DNA of 64,000 nt from Neopestalotiopsis rosae. Taxonomy: Eukaryota > Ascomycota > Sordariomycetes > Amphisphaeriales > Sporocadaceae. The position numbers were made by a program, and so were the translations under genes. The DNA lies in the NCBI GenBank assembly GCA_023078685.1, contig JALGAS010000008.1:310001-374000 (forward strand), read 5' to 3'. The stretch's first letter is position 1. Each line of letters begins with the position of its first letter. The notes beneath the pieces were generated by a model. It ran no database searches. It was given only the letters and a program-made list of their open reading frames with translations, and was not told the DNA's origin. Shown piece after piece: positions 48,686 to 61,817 of this stretch.

Positions 48686-51600
48686 TTAAGCACCAGTTGA
48701 AGATAACTTCATCTTTCCAAACAACATGGACGATCGCTTTTTGACCTCAAACGGCTTTGCCGCAGTCCTTCTCCTCTGAGGCGGAGCGACCATTTCTGGC
48801 ACTTCATCATAGTGTTCCTCGTCGCTCTGACTACTGCCTGTAGTCATGGATTCCATTGAGCTGCCAGCGCTGCCGCCTCTGGTCTTCCTAATGGGCGAAG
48901 AGCTGGCACCAGGCGAGTTGGGCCCAGGTCCGCCCGTCACAGTCAGTCGCCGCCGGACTGTGTGCACAAAACTCGAACTTCGTCTCAATTGCTGCGGGAC
49001 TTGCTGTCTAGAGATGATCATCTCATATTGTTTCATCATGGTCGGATTCTCTAATATGTCCTCGAGCGCAAACGTCGCATGCGCCAGACCGGGTAGATTC
49101 AGCCGTGGCATACTGTCCGTGTAGTACCGCGCGAGCTCTGCCGCGGGCACCAGAGATGATGTGAATTGGTAGAAGGGAACTGAGCGCACGTCGTCGGCCA
49201 CGCCTTGAGCTCCGAGTATGGAATTCCAGCCCGACGAGATGATTGCGTGTATCGCGCTTGCGTGGTCTGGTGAGACGGATACGACTGGCGCTGCAAACTG
49301 TACGTCGCGTCTCGGTGCTGGCAGCGGGATCCGTGGTGTGCTGCCGTTGTCGTGGAGGCCTCTCAGTGAAATCGGTTCCATGATGAAAGCCGACGTGAGA
49401 AGAGAAATCGTTGCGCAGAGCATGGAGAGCACCTCTTGCACAAAGAAGGGGTGCATCTTCCTCTCCGAAAAGGTGAGTGATATGTTGACGTATGTCGATC
49501 CTGTCTTGGTGGAGCGTACGTATATGTCTGTATTCTGGTGGTTGGACTCGATGCAGTTCATTCTGCACGCTACGCTGCCGATATTGAAGCTACTCATCGG
49601 ACCGTCGCGATCACTGTGGTTCTGATGTTCAACCACGGTAGAAAACTTCTTCCAGACGGGCCAATTGGTGCATTTTTTCACAATGTCTGACCACTGCATG
49701 TTTTCATTCTCCATACTCGTGCTCGCGATATGTTGGTTCTATTTCGACCGGTGAGTCATGTGTATTTTCCCAAATAATCGATCGATTCAGACCACTTACT
49801 TGAACATTCCTCAGGTAATCAAGAGGCGAAGTAGGAATTGATGGGAGAGTCGTCCGTACCGGGGTGATATTGCCTATTCCAACTAATTAGTCACTAGAAC
49901 AGGCAAACTAATGCTGGGGACTGGAGGAATATATACTTACCAAGAGGGCCTACAGCATCAGCCAGCCCTGGAAAGGTTCCTGATCTCCATTCGCCAAAGA
50001 CGACATCTTCGGAGCCCGAGAGGTTAGACAGTACGATTGACCAGGCACCCTTGAGTATTGTCTCAAATGGTATGCCCAAGTTATTCAGAGAGCCTGTCGG
50101 GATGACTTGTTGCAGGGTTTTCAAGTCTAGCTTGGAGGTTGGCATATCTGGACCCGACTTGCTGATCACTTCAGTCATCGAGGCCCCTTCCAGCAAGACC
50201 TTCCAATAGTCTACGGCGCTATTGAGGGAAGAACGTTGCTGTGTGGCCCTGACAACGTCACAAAACCCGGGGCGGGGAGTGGGCAGATCGCCTTGTTCGT
50301 AGAATCTTGAAAGATCCGAGATGAGAGTTGGCAATGTAAGGTCATTGTACTGTGCGCGAGAAAGCCTCATGACTAGGACAGATTGCTTCAGAGCATCAAT
50401 GTACCAGAACTTGGTGGCCGGCTGGCGAAAGTCGACAGGAATCATCTGGTCTCTCTTGACGACCTTGGCAGCCAGGCCACTGAGCCTCCAGCTGTTCGAC
50501 TGGTATCGCTGGAACTGGGGATGGTAGGTTCGGATGACTGTCTGGAACAGTTGGCGGTTGTGCGAGACGAAGGCTGTTCGGAGGATCGGGTGGGCCATGG
50601 TCAAGAGGTAGCACGCGTTCTCGAGCTTGCCCCAGTCGAGCGGGCCATTGACGTTGATGATGAAATAGTTGACATTTCCTGGCCGACCACTGAGCATACC
50701 CTCCAAGAACATGGTCTGGGTCGCCGAAGCCTCGGCAATGTCCTCAATGCTGTCGCGATCGCCAATCTGAGGGACAATAGCGTCATCGACAAAGGCGTTT
50801 GAGGGACTGGGCTGCATATACCTGCTCTGCTCTGCGTGGTAAACAGGAGTGTCGGGCATTGAAATGCCGCGGCAGAGCTCGTCTAGCGGCATATTACGGA
50901 CCACGTCCAGGATGGATATGGACACTTCATGTTCTCTGCAAGCGACGACGAGATTATGGGCAAGATCAAGATCGCCGCCCAGACTCATGAATCCGTCTGT
51001 CGGTCGAATTGGGCTGTTGTTACTCAAGCCGAGCACCTCTTGCCAGAGACTCCGCATCCTTTCCTCGGCTGCTGTCAGCGGAAGGGGCTCAAGGCCCGCT
51101 GCGTTCACCTCTTGTGGATTGGGTACCTGAGCCAGGCCGAGCAGTTGCGTCTTGGACAGACCCCGGATCATCTTCTGAAGCTCCCGGTGGCTGACCTCGT
51201 ACGCTGGCGTCAGTGGAAGCTGCCGCACGGGCACGAATGTGTCCGGAAGTGTGGAACCTCGGAGAGAAAGGCATGCCATCTGTTTGGCCATGTACAGTCG
51301 CTCCTTTGTCTGGGGTTTAAGTCTTGACAAGTCCTCTCCATGGTACAGCTCGTCATTGAGCTCCACAAAAGCAGCAATGATTGGGGTCGAATCGCTGTCG
51401 GTGTAGCTGAAGGCTATCTTGGTGACTGCAACATCAATACTGCGACCAAGACATCTGCGCAGGTTACGTTCAATCTCGGCCGTGTTCACGACGCCGCTTC
51501 CGAGGTCGATTTTTTCAGTGGGCACCGAAACAAGCTCAAGCTGCCCGTGTTCGACGTAGCGAACATAGTGGCCGGTCTTTAGTAAGCGCCCTGGGCGGTT

Positions 51601-54600
51601 CGAGCGTCCACTGCGAGCAGCGTTGGCCTTCTTACTCTTATTCAGCTGAATCGGACCAGTATCGAGGTCTCGGCCCACAGCTAGCGTGGGAGCAGCGATG
51701 ACGAGTTCGCCGACAGCACCAATAGGCATCAGTTTGTTGCTATCCGAAGGGTTCACAACCCAGAAGTTACCGCAGTATGGGCTGCCGATCCCGCGGACAG
51801 CAAAAGCATCGCGCACCTCGGAAGCGGAGAGGCCCAAGACACAGGCTTCGGCGGAACCATAAGCCAGGATGATCTTGGCCTTACCGGCCCATTGGCTGTA
51901 CACATCTTCGTCTAGCTGTTGCGTCCGGAAACAAACGATGGCCATATCAGGCATACTCTCGGGTGACAGCCTGCGAGACAGGGTTGGAGTCAAATATGTC
52001 CAGTTGACGTTCATCCTCTGGGCGGCAGTAGCAAAATCTGCTGCCTTGACGGACTTTCCAATACATATACAGGCACCGTTGGTCAGTGTCGTGAAGATCT
52101 CGGCCAAGGCGATGTCGCTGCTATACGAGGAGTAGTGCATAACTCGACTAGACGGATTGATTCTTAGAGCCGGTCCTTGTCCAACGCAAGCCGTAGCCAA
52201 GGCCGAATGACTATAAGTGATGCCTCTGCGTGTTTGTACCACATCCGAATTGAACAGGACGCAGGCAACATCGTCGTCATCGGTTCTCGCTGAGGTCACC
52301 AGCGTCGGCTCTTCGGGCAGGGCCGCAATGGTTTCTTCATTGATAAAGACAATGTCACAATTGTTGACGTCTTTCAGATGCTTCCTGACACTCTCAGACG
52401 CCAGCGCGATTTTGGCACCAACACTCTTAATGACCCAGGAGAAGATGGATGGCAGAGAAGTATCGACTGGCACGATGCAGGCCCCAATATTCAGGACAGC
52501 CAACATGGCTGGAACAACCCAACGAGACTTGTCCATGATGATGGGCACTGGGGTTTGGTGCTTGACTCCAGCTTGACTCAACGCCCCAGCTAGTATCATT
52601 GACATCTTGTCGAGCTCCGCATAAGAGAAGACTCCGTCCCAAGCACTTATGGCCTGGATGTCAGGGTGCTCAATCGCATTCTTAGCAATGAGCTCGTGCA
52701 CATGTTCCTTTGATGGCGCAATCTTTGGTTGGCCGTTCCAGACGAGAATCTGCTGGTGGTCATGCTCGCTGAAAAGGTCGACTTCCTTGACTTGCCCACC
52801 GGTGATCTCCATGATGGCTGTGATCGCCCGCCCAAACGCATGGCCCACGTGACTTGCTTGCTCCGAGGTCAGGATGCGATGTCCTAGATCAATGACCACG
52901 GTGCCATTCTTGAACACAACGTCTACATTGACATCATATTCCGAGGCTTGCATATTTCGAACATGTCGAAACTTGACACCAGCGGAAGGCTCTTCAGCAA
53001 TATACTCATAGCCAAAAGACAAGCAAGTGTTGAATAAGCGGCGGCCTTTTGTTTCCAGGGCATGGTGGATGTTGTTCACCGACACATGCTGATGGTGGAG
53101 AGCCTCTTGGTGTATTTCTGCCGAATCGAGGAGCAGCTGTGCTATGAATTGCGACGAGTAAACGTCGAGACGACAAATCATTTCTGTTGAAAAGCAGCCA
53201 ACAGCGTCTGAAAGGTTATCAACGGGTATGTCGCGGCCCGATGTACGGTAGCCAAAGCACGCCGAATCCGAGCCTACATATGCTCGAAGTACGAGGGCCC
53301 AAGCGACCCTCAAAACAGCGGCGATATCCAGCTTGTATTTTTCCGCGAATTCTTCAAGCTCTGCGTGGGCAACCCCCAGATCCACAAAAGTGTGCTCATA
53401 TGCTCTGGTGTCTTGCGATTTGGACACGAGGCTGGGGAAATGGCATGCTTGGATACCTTGGAGCAGCTCTCGCCAGAATTCTGTGCTGACGGGCGTGGTC
53501 TTGAGACACTGCAAATACTCCGGGTAATGTACATCCGTGGTGTTGGGCAGTACATGACCAAAGTATACCTCTTGGAGTTCACTGAAAAGGATAGTAATGC
53601 TCGAGGCCTTGAGGGGTCATTTGATCAGTACAGGGTACGCATGTCTGGTTCGGAGGTCTTGACTTACATCACACAAGGCTTGGCTGACTTCCAGCATGAG
53701 CAGTGTCTTGCCTGGTGCCTGGCAAACTACTAGGCGGTGCCATGGTGTACCTTTCATAAGGTTGATAGGTGTCAACTTCTCCATTGAATACAGCGCAGTG
53801 TCGGGCCGGTCATTCTCGATGAACAGCATGTTGGGTGAGTGTCGCCGTAGGATAATCTGGTCAAAGAGGCCGAACCGAGAGATGCTCTCCATGAAGACGG
53901 TTCGTAGCGCAGGGTGCTTTTGCACTACTTGCTGCCAGGCTGCACAGAGAAGACCAATGTCCACAAATTTGCCCTGAGTATTGAGCTCGTACACAGTTTG
54001 AGAACGTGAGCTGCCCGGGTTCAGAGGCTCACTGATCAGGAGATCCTGTTGATTTGCCGTGACGGGATACATGTTCTCAATATTTGAGATGTCGATTCCC
54101 AGATTCGGAAGTATCTCCTTGTTGAGTTTGGCGAGGTTGTCATAGGTCACGTTCATCAAGGGGATGTCGGCCATGGAGAGCTCTGGAGACTGAGACTGGA
54201 GCTGTCGGATCGTCTCACGTACTAGTTTCTCAAAGTTGCGTACCCATGTCTTGATGAGATCTTCGTGCCGAGACCACTTGTTATAGAGCAACTTGAATTT
54301 AGCCTCTCCGTGGTCCACAGCTGCAGATACCTCAAACAATGAAATTCTCCCCACATTGTGCCCAATATCTGACGTACTAGAAGCCAGCGACCCCGTAACG
54401 GGGAGTTGCTCCAAAAGGTTCTTTTGACTGTCCAGGCTCTCGACGGAACCCGCATAGGTAAAGATGATTTCCATGGGGCACATAGACTTGACAAAGGAAT
54501 CGGCCGATTCCGCATTGAGCATATTGGCGGCGAAAAAGGGAACACCTCGCCCAGCCATCGAACGCCGCGCGTCTTTGACGCGGGCAAGCACATCGGGAAT

Positions 54601-56895
54601 CTCATCTGTAGGCGTGACTTGAAGGCCAACGGGACAGAGGGCTGTGAACCAACCGACGGTCTCGGATAGATCGATCTCGGTATCAAGTACAACCCGCTCG
54701 TGTTCTTGATTCCAGATCGATGGGGTCGGTCTGTCACGGAAAGTCTGCGAGAAGGAGAGGAGGAGGGCGGCCATGAAAAGATCCGACGAGTCGGTGCGGA
54801 ATGCGCGGTTGCTGGCATCCAGAGCAGATGTGACCTCAGGCTCCAAGGTGAAACCAAGCGAGGCCGTATTGCCGTACTTGTTGCTCAGATCATTGACACC
54901 CCAATAGTCCAAATCGGCAGCCTTCGTGGCAAAGGGAAGCTTTGTCGCTGTCTCGATAGTTTCTACATGGCTTCGTTGATGGGTATTCCACTCTGGAAAC
55001 GTGATACGGCGACCGGAGACCAGGCTCCCGTTCATCATCAGCTCCTGCAAATCATCAATGATGACTCGCCACGATTTCAGGTCCGTGACCAGGTGATGGG
55101 CAACCAGGTATAGTAGCTGATGACCGTCATGAGTGTGGAAGGAATGGGCCGCAAATACAGGTCCATTTTCGATATCGATACTACCGTGTGCTTGTTGGAT
55201 AATGGTCTCAATCTCGGTGTTTGTGCCGACTGTATGGTGGCCAAAGTAATATGAAGATGGTATATCGGTGAGAGTATGTTGAGACCACGATCCGAGTCTG
55301 GCTCGGAACCGGGCCCTGAGCATCGAATGATGACCAACGACGGCCTCGACAGCTGCACGCACATCCTCAACTGCTGTTGGTCGCCTGAATTTCAGTAACG
55401 TGCTTTGATTGAAGCGATACGAATGCTTCTTGTCGGCTCTGAGGGGCGCTCGTTGGCCCATAGCAGTGTGGAAGTATAGACGTTGCATCGGGGACAAGTC
55501 AAATTCCTCAGTGGTGTCCTCCTCGTTCATCTTGTCGGCAAAGGTCTCGCTGGGTGTCGCCATGGCAGCCAGCTGGATCAGAGGCATATCTTGAAGGATG
55601 TCTTCTACCTTGAACGAGAGACCTTGGGATTTGCACCGCACCACAAGCTGCATCGCCGTAGTTTGGTCTCCTCCCAAGCTCTGGAATGATACGTTCATGC
55701 CAACATTTCCAATGTCCAGATTAAGGACCTTGCCTACCGCTTTTTGCAGCTTTTTTTCATTGTCGCTCTCTGGGGATCCGGCGGAACGGTCCTGTGAGTC
55801 GATGGACATGATCTTCTGGTAGAGGTCCTCGTTTGCGTTCTGGATCCAGGTCTGGAGCTTCCGCCGCTGGATCTTTCCATTCTCATCCAGCGGCATTTTC
55901 TCAAGGACTATCCATACCTTTGGAACCACGTTGGGTGGTACCTTCGCCTCGACTGCTTTCCGTATTGAGGGCAGAGGAATGGTGTAGTAAGCATTGAGCA
56001 GCTTGATCTCGCCAGTGTTCGGCCCTTCCACCACGCAACTTGACAGGGTCAAAAAGGCTGTAACTTGACCTTCAAACAACCCAGCCTTTGGCTTAAGCAC
56101 TGAGGCCTTTGCGACGTCTCCATTCAGCGAGAGGCATTGTTCCACCTGGTTGTGATAGCGTTTGGACGACTTTGGTTTGAGATGAGCTTTGGGTACAATA
56201 GGCGTCTGGGGAGTCTCGGTACTCGACGCCGAGCGGCGGCGCGTGGCTGCGGCCGCCTTGGTCGCCGAGCTAACGGCAGCCAACGGCGAGCTTAATTGAA
56301 GCGGGCTTACTAGACCGTTTGGCGGCAGGTCGGCAGTTCTGCTCGTTAGCGGCGACGGACTGAAGGGCGTTACATGAGTCTCGAGCTCGGCGATAGTCCT
56401 GGAACCCAGTATATCCTTGGTCTGCACGGACAGACCTGCTTTTAAGCACTTTGCCCGCAGAGCAATCGCAGCCCGCTTATCTCCGCCGAGGTCTACAAAG
56501 GACTCGTCCCGTGGTATTGTGCCGCTGTCAATCCCCAGTGTCTCTGCGACGGCAATGCTCAAGCGTCTCTCTATCGACGTTTCCTGCACTGGCGTGGACC
56601 ATGTTCTGTCAGGCGGTGGCGGGTAAAATGAGCTCGGCCTCCTTGATTCTAAATCTGGGCGGGATGCTGCCGCCACAGTAGTTTCCGGAATATCATTGAG
56701 AGACACGCCAAGGGCCTCTGCTACCGCTTCGGCCGCTGAAGCTATGACATCCTCGGGAATGTCTTCACTCGGTGGCCGAATGGCAGTGTCGATACGAGGC
56801 AAAGGTCTTCGCCTCGAGCCGGGAACCACGGGATCGGAATCGAACAAGCCTAGTGAAGTATCGATTGGTGGTAATACTAAATATGTTGAAGACAT
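48686..56895 (-). CDS. Degenerate non-ribosomal peptide synthetase (pseudo-NRPS)
   Basis: Exons 56895-53668, 53607-49941, 49873-49800 and 49738-48686 give 2,673 residues with no stop or frameshift. Domain order is carrier 1 (~110-165), C-terminal subdomain of an adenylation domain (~220-350, A10 as ENGKIQRRKL with Lys341), carrier 2 (~380-435), epimerase (~450-900), condensation 1 (~950-1360), adenylation (~1370-1890), carrier 3 (~1915-1980), condensation 2 (~2030-2440) and a Ser/Gly/Arg-rich tail. Carrier domains need a serine in GGDS for the phosphopantetheine arm. Here the residues are Lys140, Gln411 and Leu1956. The second adenylation domain has LFNSDVVQ for the A3 loop, TGHYVRY for TGDLVRY (His1756) and Ala-Tyr-Glu (Glu1880) for Asn-Gly-Lys in A10. 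Condensation 1 has SQALCDAS and condensation 2 SRAQYNDL for HHxxxDGxS. The epimerase keeps HHLVTDLKSW (His600, His601, Asp605). Assembly-line chemistry looks impossible by this protein alone. Confidence 0.9.
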
Positions 56896-57367
56896 TTCCC
56901 TGGAGTGAAGTCAGTGAACATGTATTATGATAATGAAGCGCGGCGCTCTGGGCGAAATCTTGGTCTGTGTCTTACCCAAGTGAAAAAGAAGAAAATTGAA
57001 TTTTTATCCTGGAAAAGGGCGATTTGAAAGCGGATAGTATAAACAGTAAGCTATGGGTACTGTCGCAGAAAAGGCTAGCACGGCATGGTTGGCGATTGAT
57101 GATCACGATGTTATTGTTGGAGAGTGTTCCAGATCGCAATGTCGTCGAATCCGCAAGTAGATAGGGTCCAAGGCTGCAAAAGGTATGCACTGAGGAAGGA
57201 AGTCTCGAAAAGCAAAAAGACAGAAATTAGGTAGGGACGTCAGATGTAAGCGGGACAGTATCACGATTATTAGGCTGGGCCAGACAGAGAGGCGGATGGA
57301 CGGTCAGTCCAGGTCAAGGTGGGATATGTATGGTGTTCTATGTATGTAACTAGGTAGGTGGGCAAGT

Positions 57368-57395
57368 GGCAGGCAGGCAGGCAGGCAGGCAGGCA
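57368..57395. repeat. Tetranucleotide microsatellite (GGCA)7
   Basis: Seven perfect GGCA units in intergenic DNA about 470 bp upstream of the NRPS start codon. Length polymorphism between strains is likely. Confidence 0.9.
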
Positions 57396-58021
57396 TGTAC
57401 ATAACTACATACACATACCATCTGCATGTCTGGTATGGTAGGATCAGCCTACTGCTCCCCCCATTGACATCACACCAACTCAGGCATGGGCTGAGAGGTT
57501 TCCATTGGGCGCAGGCGCAGCACAGGTCGGCAGGCTGACGGAGAATGTGGGCTCTGGTGTTGGGAGGGTGTCTCGACTTTTCGACTGAACCCAAGTGAGA
57601 ACTACTCAGCAAGACGGAATGGTTTAGTACGACGGGTAGACGGCCGGGGGGGCCACCCTTCTACCATGTCTTTGCATATTCATCTGGGCAGACCTGGGCG
57701 TTGGAGGTGGGTTAGATACTTGTAGGGTACTCGAATGAGCCTGGAGTATCTGCAGGTAAATGGTTGTTGGTCCATCATAGTAAGCACTCAACTTTGAATG
57801 AGGGATCAAGTAGACATAGAAGTACTACTACTGCGATAGCCAGGCCAATGACCGCCGAATCCGCCAATGGATGCTCCACAGCCGAGGCAATATCAAGATG
57901 CAATTGCCAGCTTTCGGGGAAGTATAACATTGCTAGCTGAGGGCCGGATCTGGCCAGTACCGGATGGTCGGTGGCACTACGACACATACCTACCTAAGTT
58001 AGGTACCCAACTGCGCATTTT

Positions 58022-58040
58022 GCACTGCACTGCACTGCAA
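58022..58040. repeat. Pentanucleotide repeat (TGCAC)3
   Basis: Three TGCAC units followed by TGCA in non-coding DNA. It is short, and no function is apparent. Confidence 0.7.
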
Positions 58041-61000
58041 TGCGCTACAAAATCCAGTAAAGAGAATGGACAATTGGTCAGGTCAGAGCAGGTCAGCTAA
58101 GCCAGTAGTAAGTTGAGTGGGTGCTATCGTAGGTATGTTGAAATGTAAGCGAAGGGATCAAGCAACAAGCTGCTGGGCTGGGATGGGATGGGCTGGACCT
58201 GGACCGGATTGGGTGTCGGTCGCGGCACGATTTGACGAGAGTCCGGTCGCCCTCCATGTCCCCTACCCCGTCCCTCAACTTCCATCGGTCATCTGTTCAA
58301 GGCGTACAGTAGAAAAACCCAAGCGCAGGCCGGTGACGACAACGGCATGGAGGCCGACACACACGTCACGGAATCATGAAGAAGAATTATTCCATTCGCG
58401 ATGGACTTCGGGATTCTTGGCTCTAAACGCTAGGAGGCTCGAAGGCCGACTGGAGCAGACGGGTAACTTGTTATCGCGGACTGAGGTCATAGATGGGTGG
58501 CTTCGGATGCCGAATGGAGCTCGTGTGGGCAGGGTTCAGTTCAGCAGCGAGAGTGGGAAAAGAATAAAGAGGGTCTCCAAAGTCTGTCCGCGCGTTTAGC
58601 AAACGAGAGGACAGGACGCCGAGCCGACCAACGACCCTTGGAGACTCCATGGACCATGCCATAACCCCCCCAACCCCATCCCATCCCATCCATGCAACCT
58701 CATGGATATGTCGCTAACATTAATTTCTTGGGGTCCTAAACTTAGAAATGATCTTAGCCAGAGTTGGACTAGAGCAGCGGCAGTGCGAATGGGGCCGCTG
58801 CGAGCAATTATGAACGGACTCGAACACTGTTTGCAAGGTCGGTACAAGTCAGAACAATTATCTACACTGCTGTTCAACATAAGAGCATCGTCATACTGTT
58901 CATAATGGATTATCTGACCGACGGTAGCGTATATGGACAGTCTGTCTGCAAGACCCTATTAGACTTCCAGTGATCCGTCACCCAGGCCAAGAGCAAGGGA
59001 CCTGATCCCAAGATTCAACACCGGCACAATCGCCTGTACTATGTAACGATCCACTAACAGGCAAAGTACATGCATCCTGGCTGAATGGCAGGGAGAGGCA
59101 GGTAGGTACCCGCACGACGTACAGGCCAGAGGCCCGCACCGAGGCCAGCAAGTTTTTGGGAAAAAACAATCGGACCCGACACGATCGATACAGTACATAC
59201 ATGCCCAACATAGATCAGAGTTGACACCAAGAGATAGATTATTTGACATTTCAACTAGCGCTTAGTGATTCTTCTACGTATTCTCCAGTAAACATTACCC
59301 TCAGAACCATACCTACGCGCAAGGTAAGCGGGCTGGGATGGGTAGATAATGTACCTACCTACCTAACCTTAGGTATTATATAGGAAAGCATGTAGGCATC
59401 ACCAAGCTCGAACTCATTCATTCATTTATACCGATCCAACAGCAAATCAATCGGCCTAGGTAGTACAGAAGAGTACAGGCTGGCCCCAACCCCCTCCACC
59501 TTCATATATACCTACATAACTCGAGGTGGACGCCGCAACAGGAAAAAAATCAAGTAGACACAAATTCGTTACCCCGTCTGGTCCCATGGGATCAACATCC
59601 TGGCACTTCCTTTGAGATCCTGCTGCTGCAATGCTACAACACAAGTGGCAGCATCTTGCTCCATTTCGCCTGTCTATGCTGATAAAGCGACACAGTCTGC
59701 TCAGATGATTATCGGGTTATGATAGTGCTCGCTGCAATTGCGAAAAGAGACGCTGGATTGATTATCCTTGCGGAATACATTCTAAGATGATCATGAATCA
59801 CAACAAAGCGCCAGGCTCACAACGACTCAAGGCTTATCCAGTCCAGTACACATGGCGAACCATGTGCAGAACTGATAGCCAAAGATTTCAAACATGTTAC
59901 ACATTGACCTCGAGTGGCTTGAGCCTTCTTCCAGGCTCAGAATCCTCTGGCTGTACCGAGATTCCCGCACTGCAAGCACCCTGTCAACGTCGTCGCATTC
60001 CATTCCGGCGCCTTGCCGTGGTTCAAAAGATAATGCGCAGGTGATTCTATAGTATGTAGGTATGTATGTAGTTAGTACATATAGTTTAGTAGCGCATTTG
60101 TCGTACTAAGCCCTAAGGGGACCACCACATTCTAACCTGCCTTTGCCTGCCTACCTGCCCACCTACCTGGTTTGGTTGCGCTCGCCATCAACAAGCAAAC
60201 ATGCCCGTCCGGAAACCGAGAGGCCACAAAAGCCCCTCCCCGCACGCTAACACATATCTTCTGTACCTAACAGGGACTATTGGAGCCAGGTATTGAGCGA
60301 TTGATCACTGCTGTGATGCTGAATGTAATCCGTGGCCGTGGCATTTCCCAAGCGTACTATGAGTGTAGTGTGGACTGTGGTGTAGAGTAAGCACACCTTT
60401 TTATTTTGTCGCCACGGCGAATGACAAGGCATGACATTTTTGGTCTGATTGCAAGCGGCAGGGTTGGTCTCCCCAAATAAACAGATCAGCCCTCTGCAGG
60501 ACATGACCTTGCCGATAAACGTGGTCCCCATTGATCCCAGGGCAATGGTTATATGTAGGAACAAAGTCAAACTTCGCGGGCTGCTGCTGCGATTTGTCTT
60601 GTCTTGGCTGAGATACTCGAGAGAGGCGGTTGATCATCTTCCTTGCCTCCCCACGATGGCTATCCCATTAGGTAGAAGAGAGGTAGGCAAGGTATACAGG
60701 TAGGTAGCTGGTAGAACCAGGCAAATATTGTCGCTAAACACCTAGGTAGCTACTTGGGTACCTGTTGCGTCAGATAACGGAGGCCATTCTTCGAAAGTGC
60801 CCGCGGTATATCATGAAACAAGTGATGGAATGAATATTACTTTTGCTGTGCCTGTTGGGTCTTGGTTCTCCCAATTGTTCCTCTCTCGCATTGCGCCCTG
60901 GTCAAATCTGATGGAGGAGGATGCTCACGGTCGGTCTAATCATTTTTTGTGCCGTAGCATGTTCTTTCTGCCTTGACAACGTCCATCAAGCATGGGCTAC

Positions 61001-61817
61001 AAAACATTCGTGATTTCATAGTTCCCGCATGCCACACAGATGACCATCCTAGTTGTGCAAGGGTACGTGCCTTATGCCGTGCCCGTTTGAGCAATCATGG
61101 TGCTGATCGATCGATGTGCGTTCGCTTCCGTCACGTTGTCATTGGTCGCCCAGCGCCCTGCAAGCTGAGGATGAGCGAGGGTTCTCGAACCACCCTGTCA
61201 CTGTGTGGGGTGCCAAACGCGGGATTCAGATTTTGAGTCTCTCGCTCTCGCTGTCACCCTGTCTTGTCTATAGGTGCGTGTATACGTTGACGCCCATGAT
61301 CAGATCGTTAACTCGAGGAACTGACGCACTTTTAGACGGGACAATTTCAGTGTGGCAATGGGCCCCCGTTGTGGAAGTCTTGCTTGTCTGACAAGACATC
61401 TTTGAACTTGCTTTGGTTCATCAGATTGCCGCCTACCATGGCAATCAAGACTTTAGCTCATATACAGCATCTGAACAGTACATGCAAAATCTCAAATTGT
61501 TGTATGTTGATTTCCCAAATATTACTGAAACGGTGTGCGATAGGCGACTTCTGTCGTGACTCGCCACACCTCTGCCTGTGAAAACGATCAAAGTGATGAT
61601 CTATTATCTATTAAAACAGGGTGAATAGAAAAGAATAGTGCCGAGAGACCAGCTCCCACTGCTTCTGTGGTTACAGGCGCGAATCGGTAACGGTACGCCC
61701 ACCGAACCCTTACTTTTAATACCAAACGCCACACTTCCCATTACATATCAATATATAGCACAATAAGGTGGTCGGGGCTGAGTTAGCAACTGCTTGCGGC
61801 TTGACTTCAGTTCGACT

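Larger units (their letters stand above)
56896..61817. other. Gene-poor interval of 4.9 kb
   Basis: The first part holds the NRPS promoter. Frames up to ~160 codons (58117-58599) show no domain. Simple repeats lie at 57368 and 58022. Words like CCTACCTAGGTA are dense near 59340-59380 and 60145-60175. No transposon, tRNA or other RNA gene is recognised. Confidence 0.45.

Noticed and set aside
53608..53667. Possible frameshift in the NRPS between the two long frames
   Set aside because: A 60-nt intron with GTAAGT donor (53667) and AG acceptor (53608) joins them in phase 0 and restores the condensation-domain sequence, so no frameshift is needed.
58117..58599. 160-codon frame in the right-hand gap
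   Set aside because: Low-complexity start and no recognisable motif; most likely chance.
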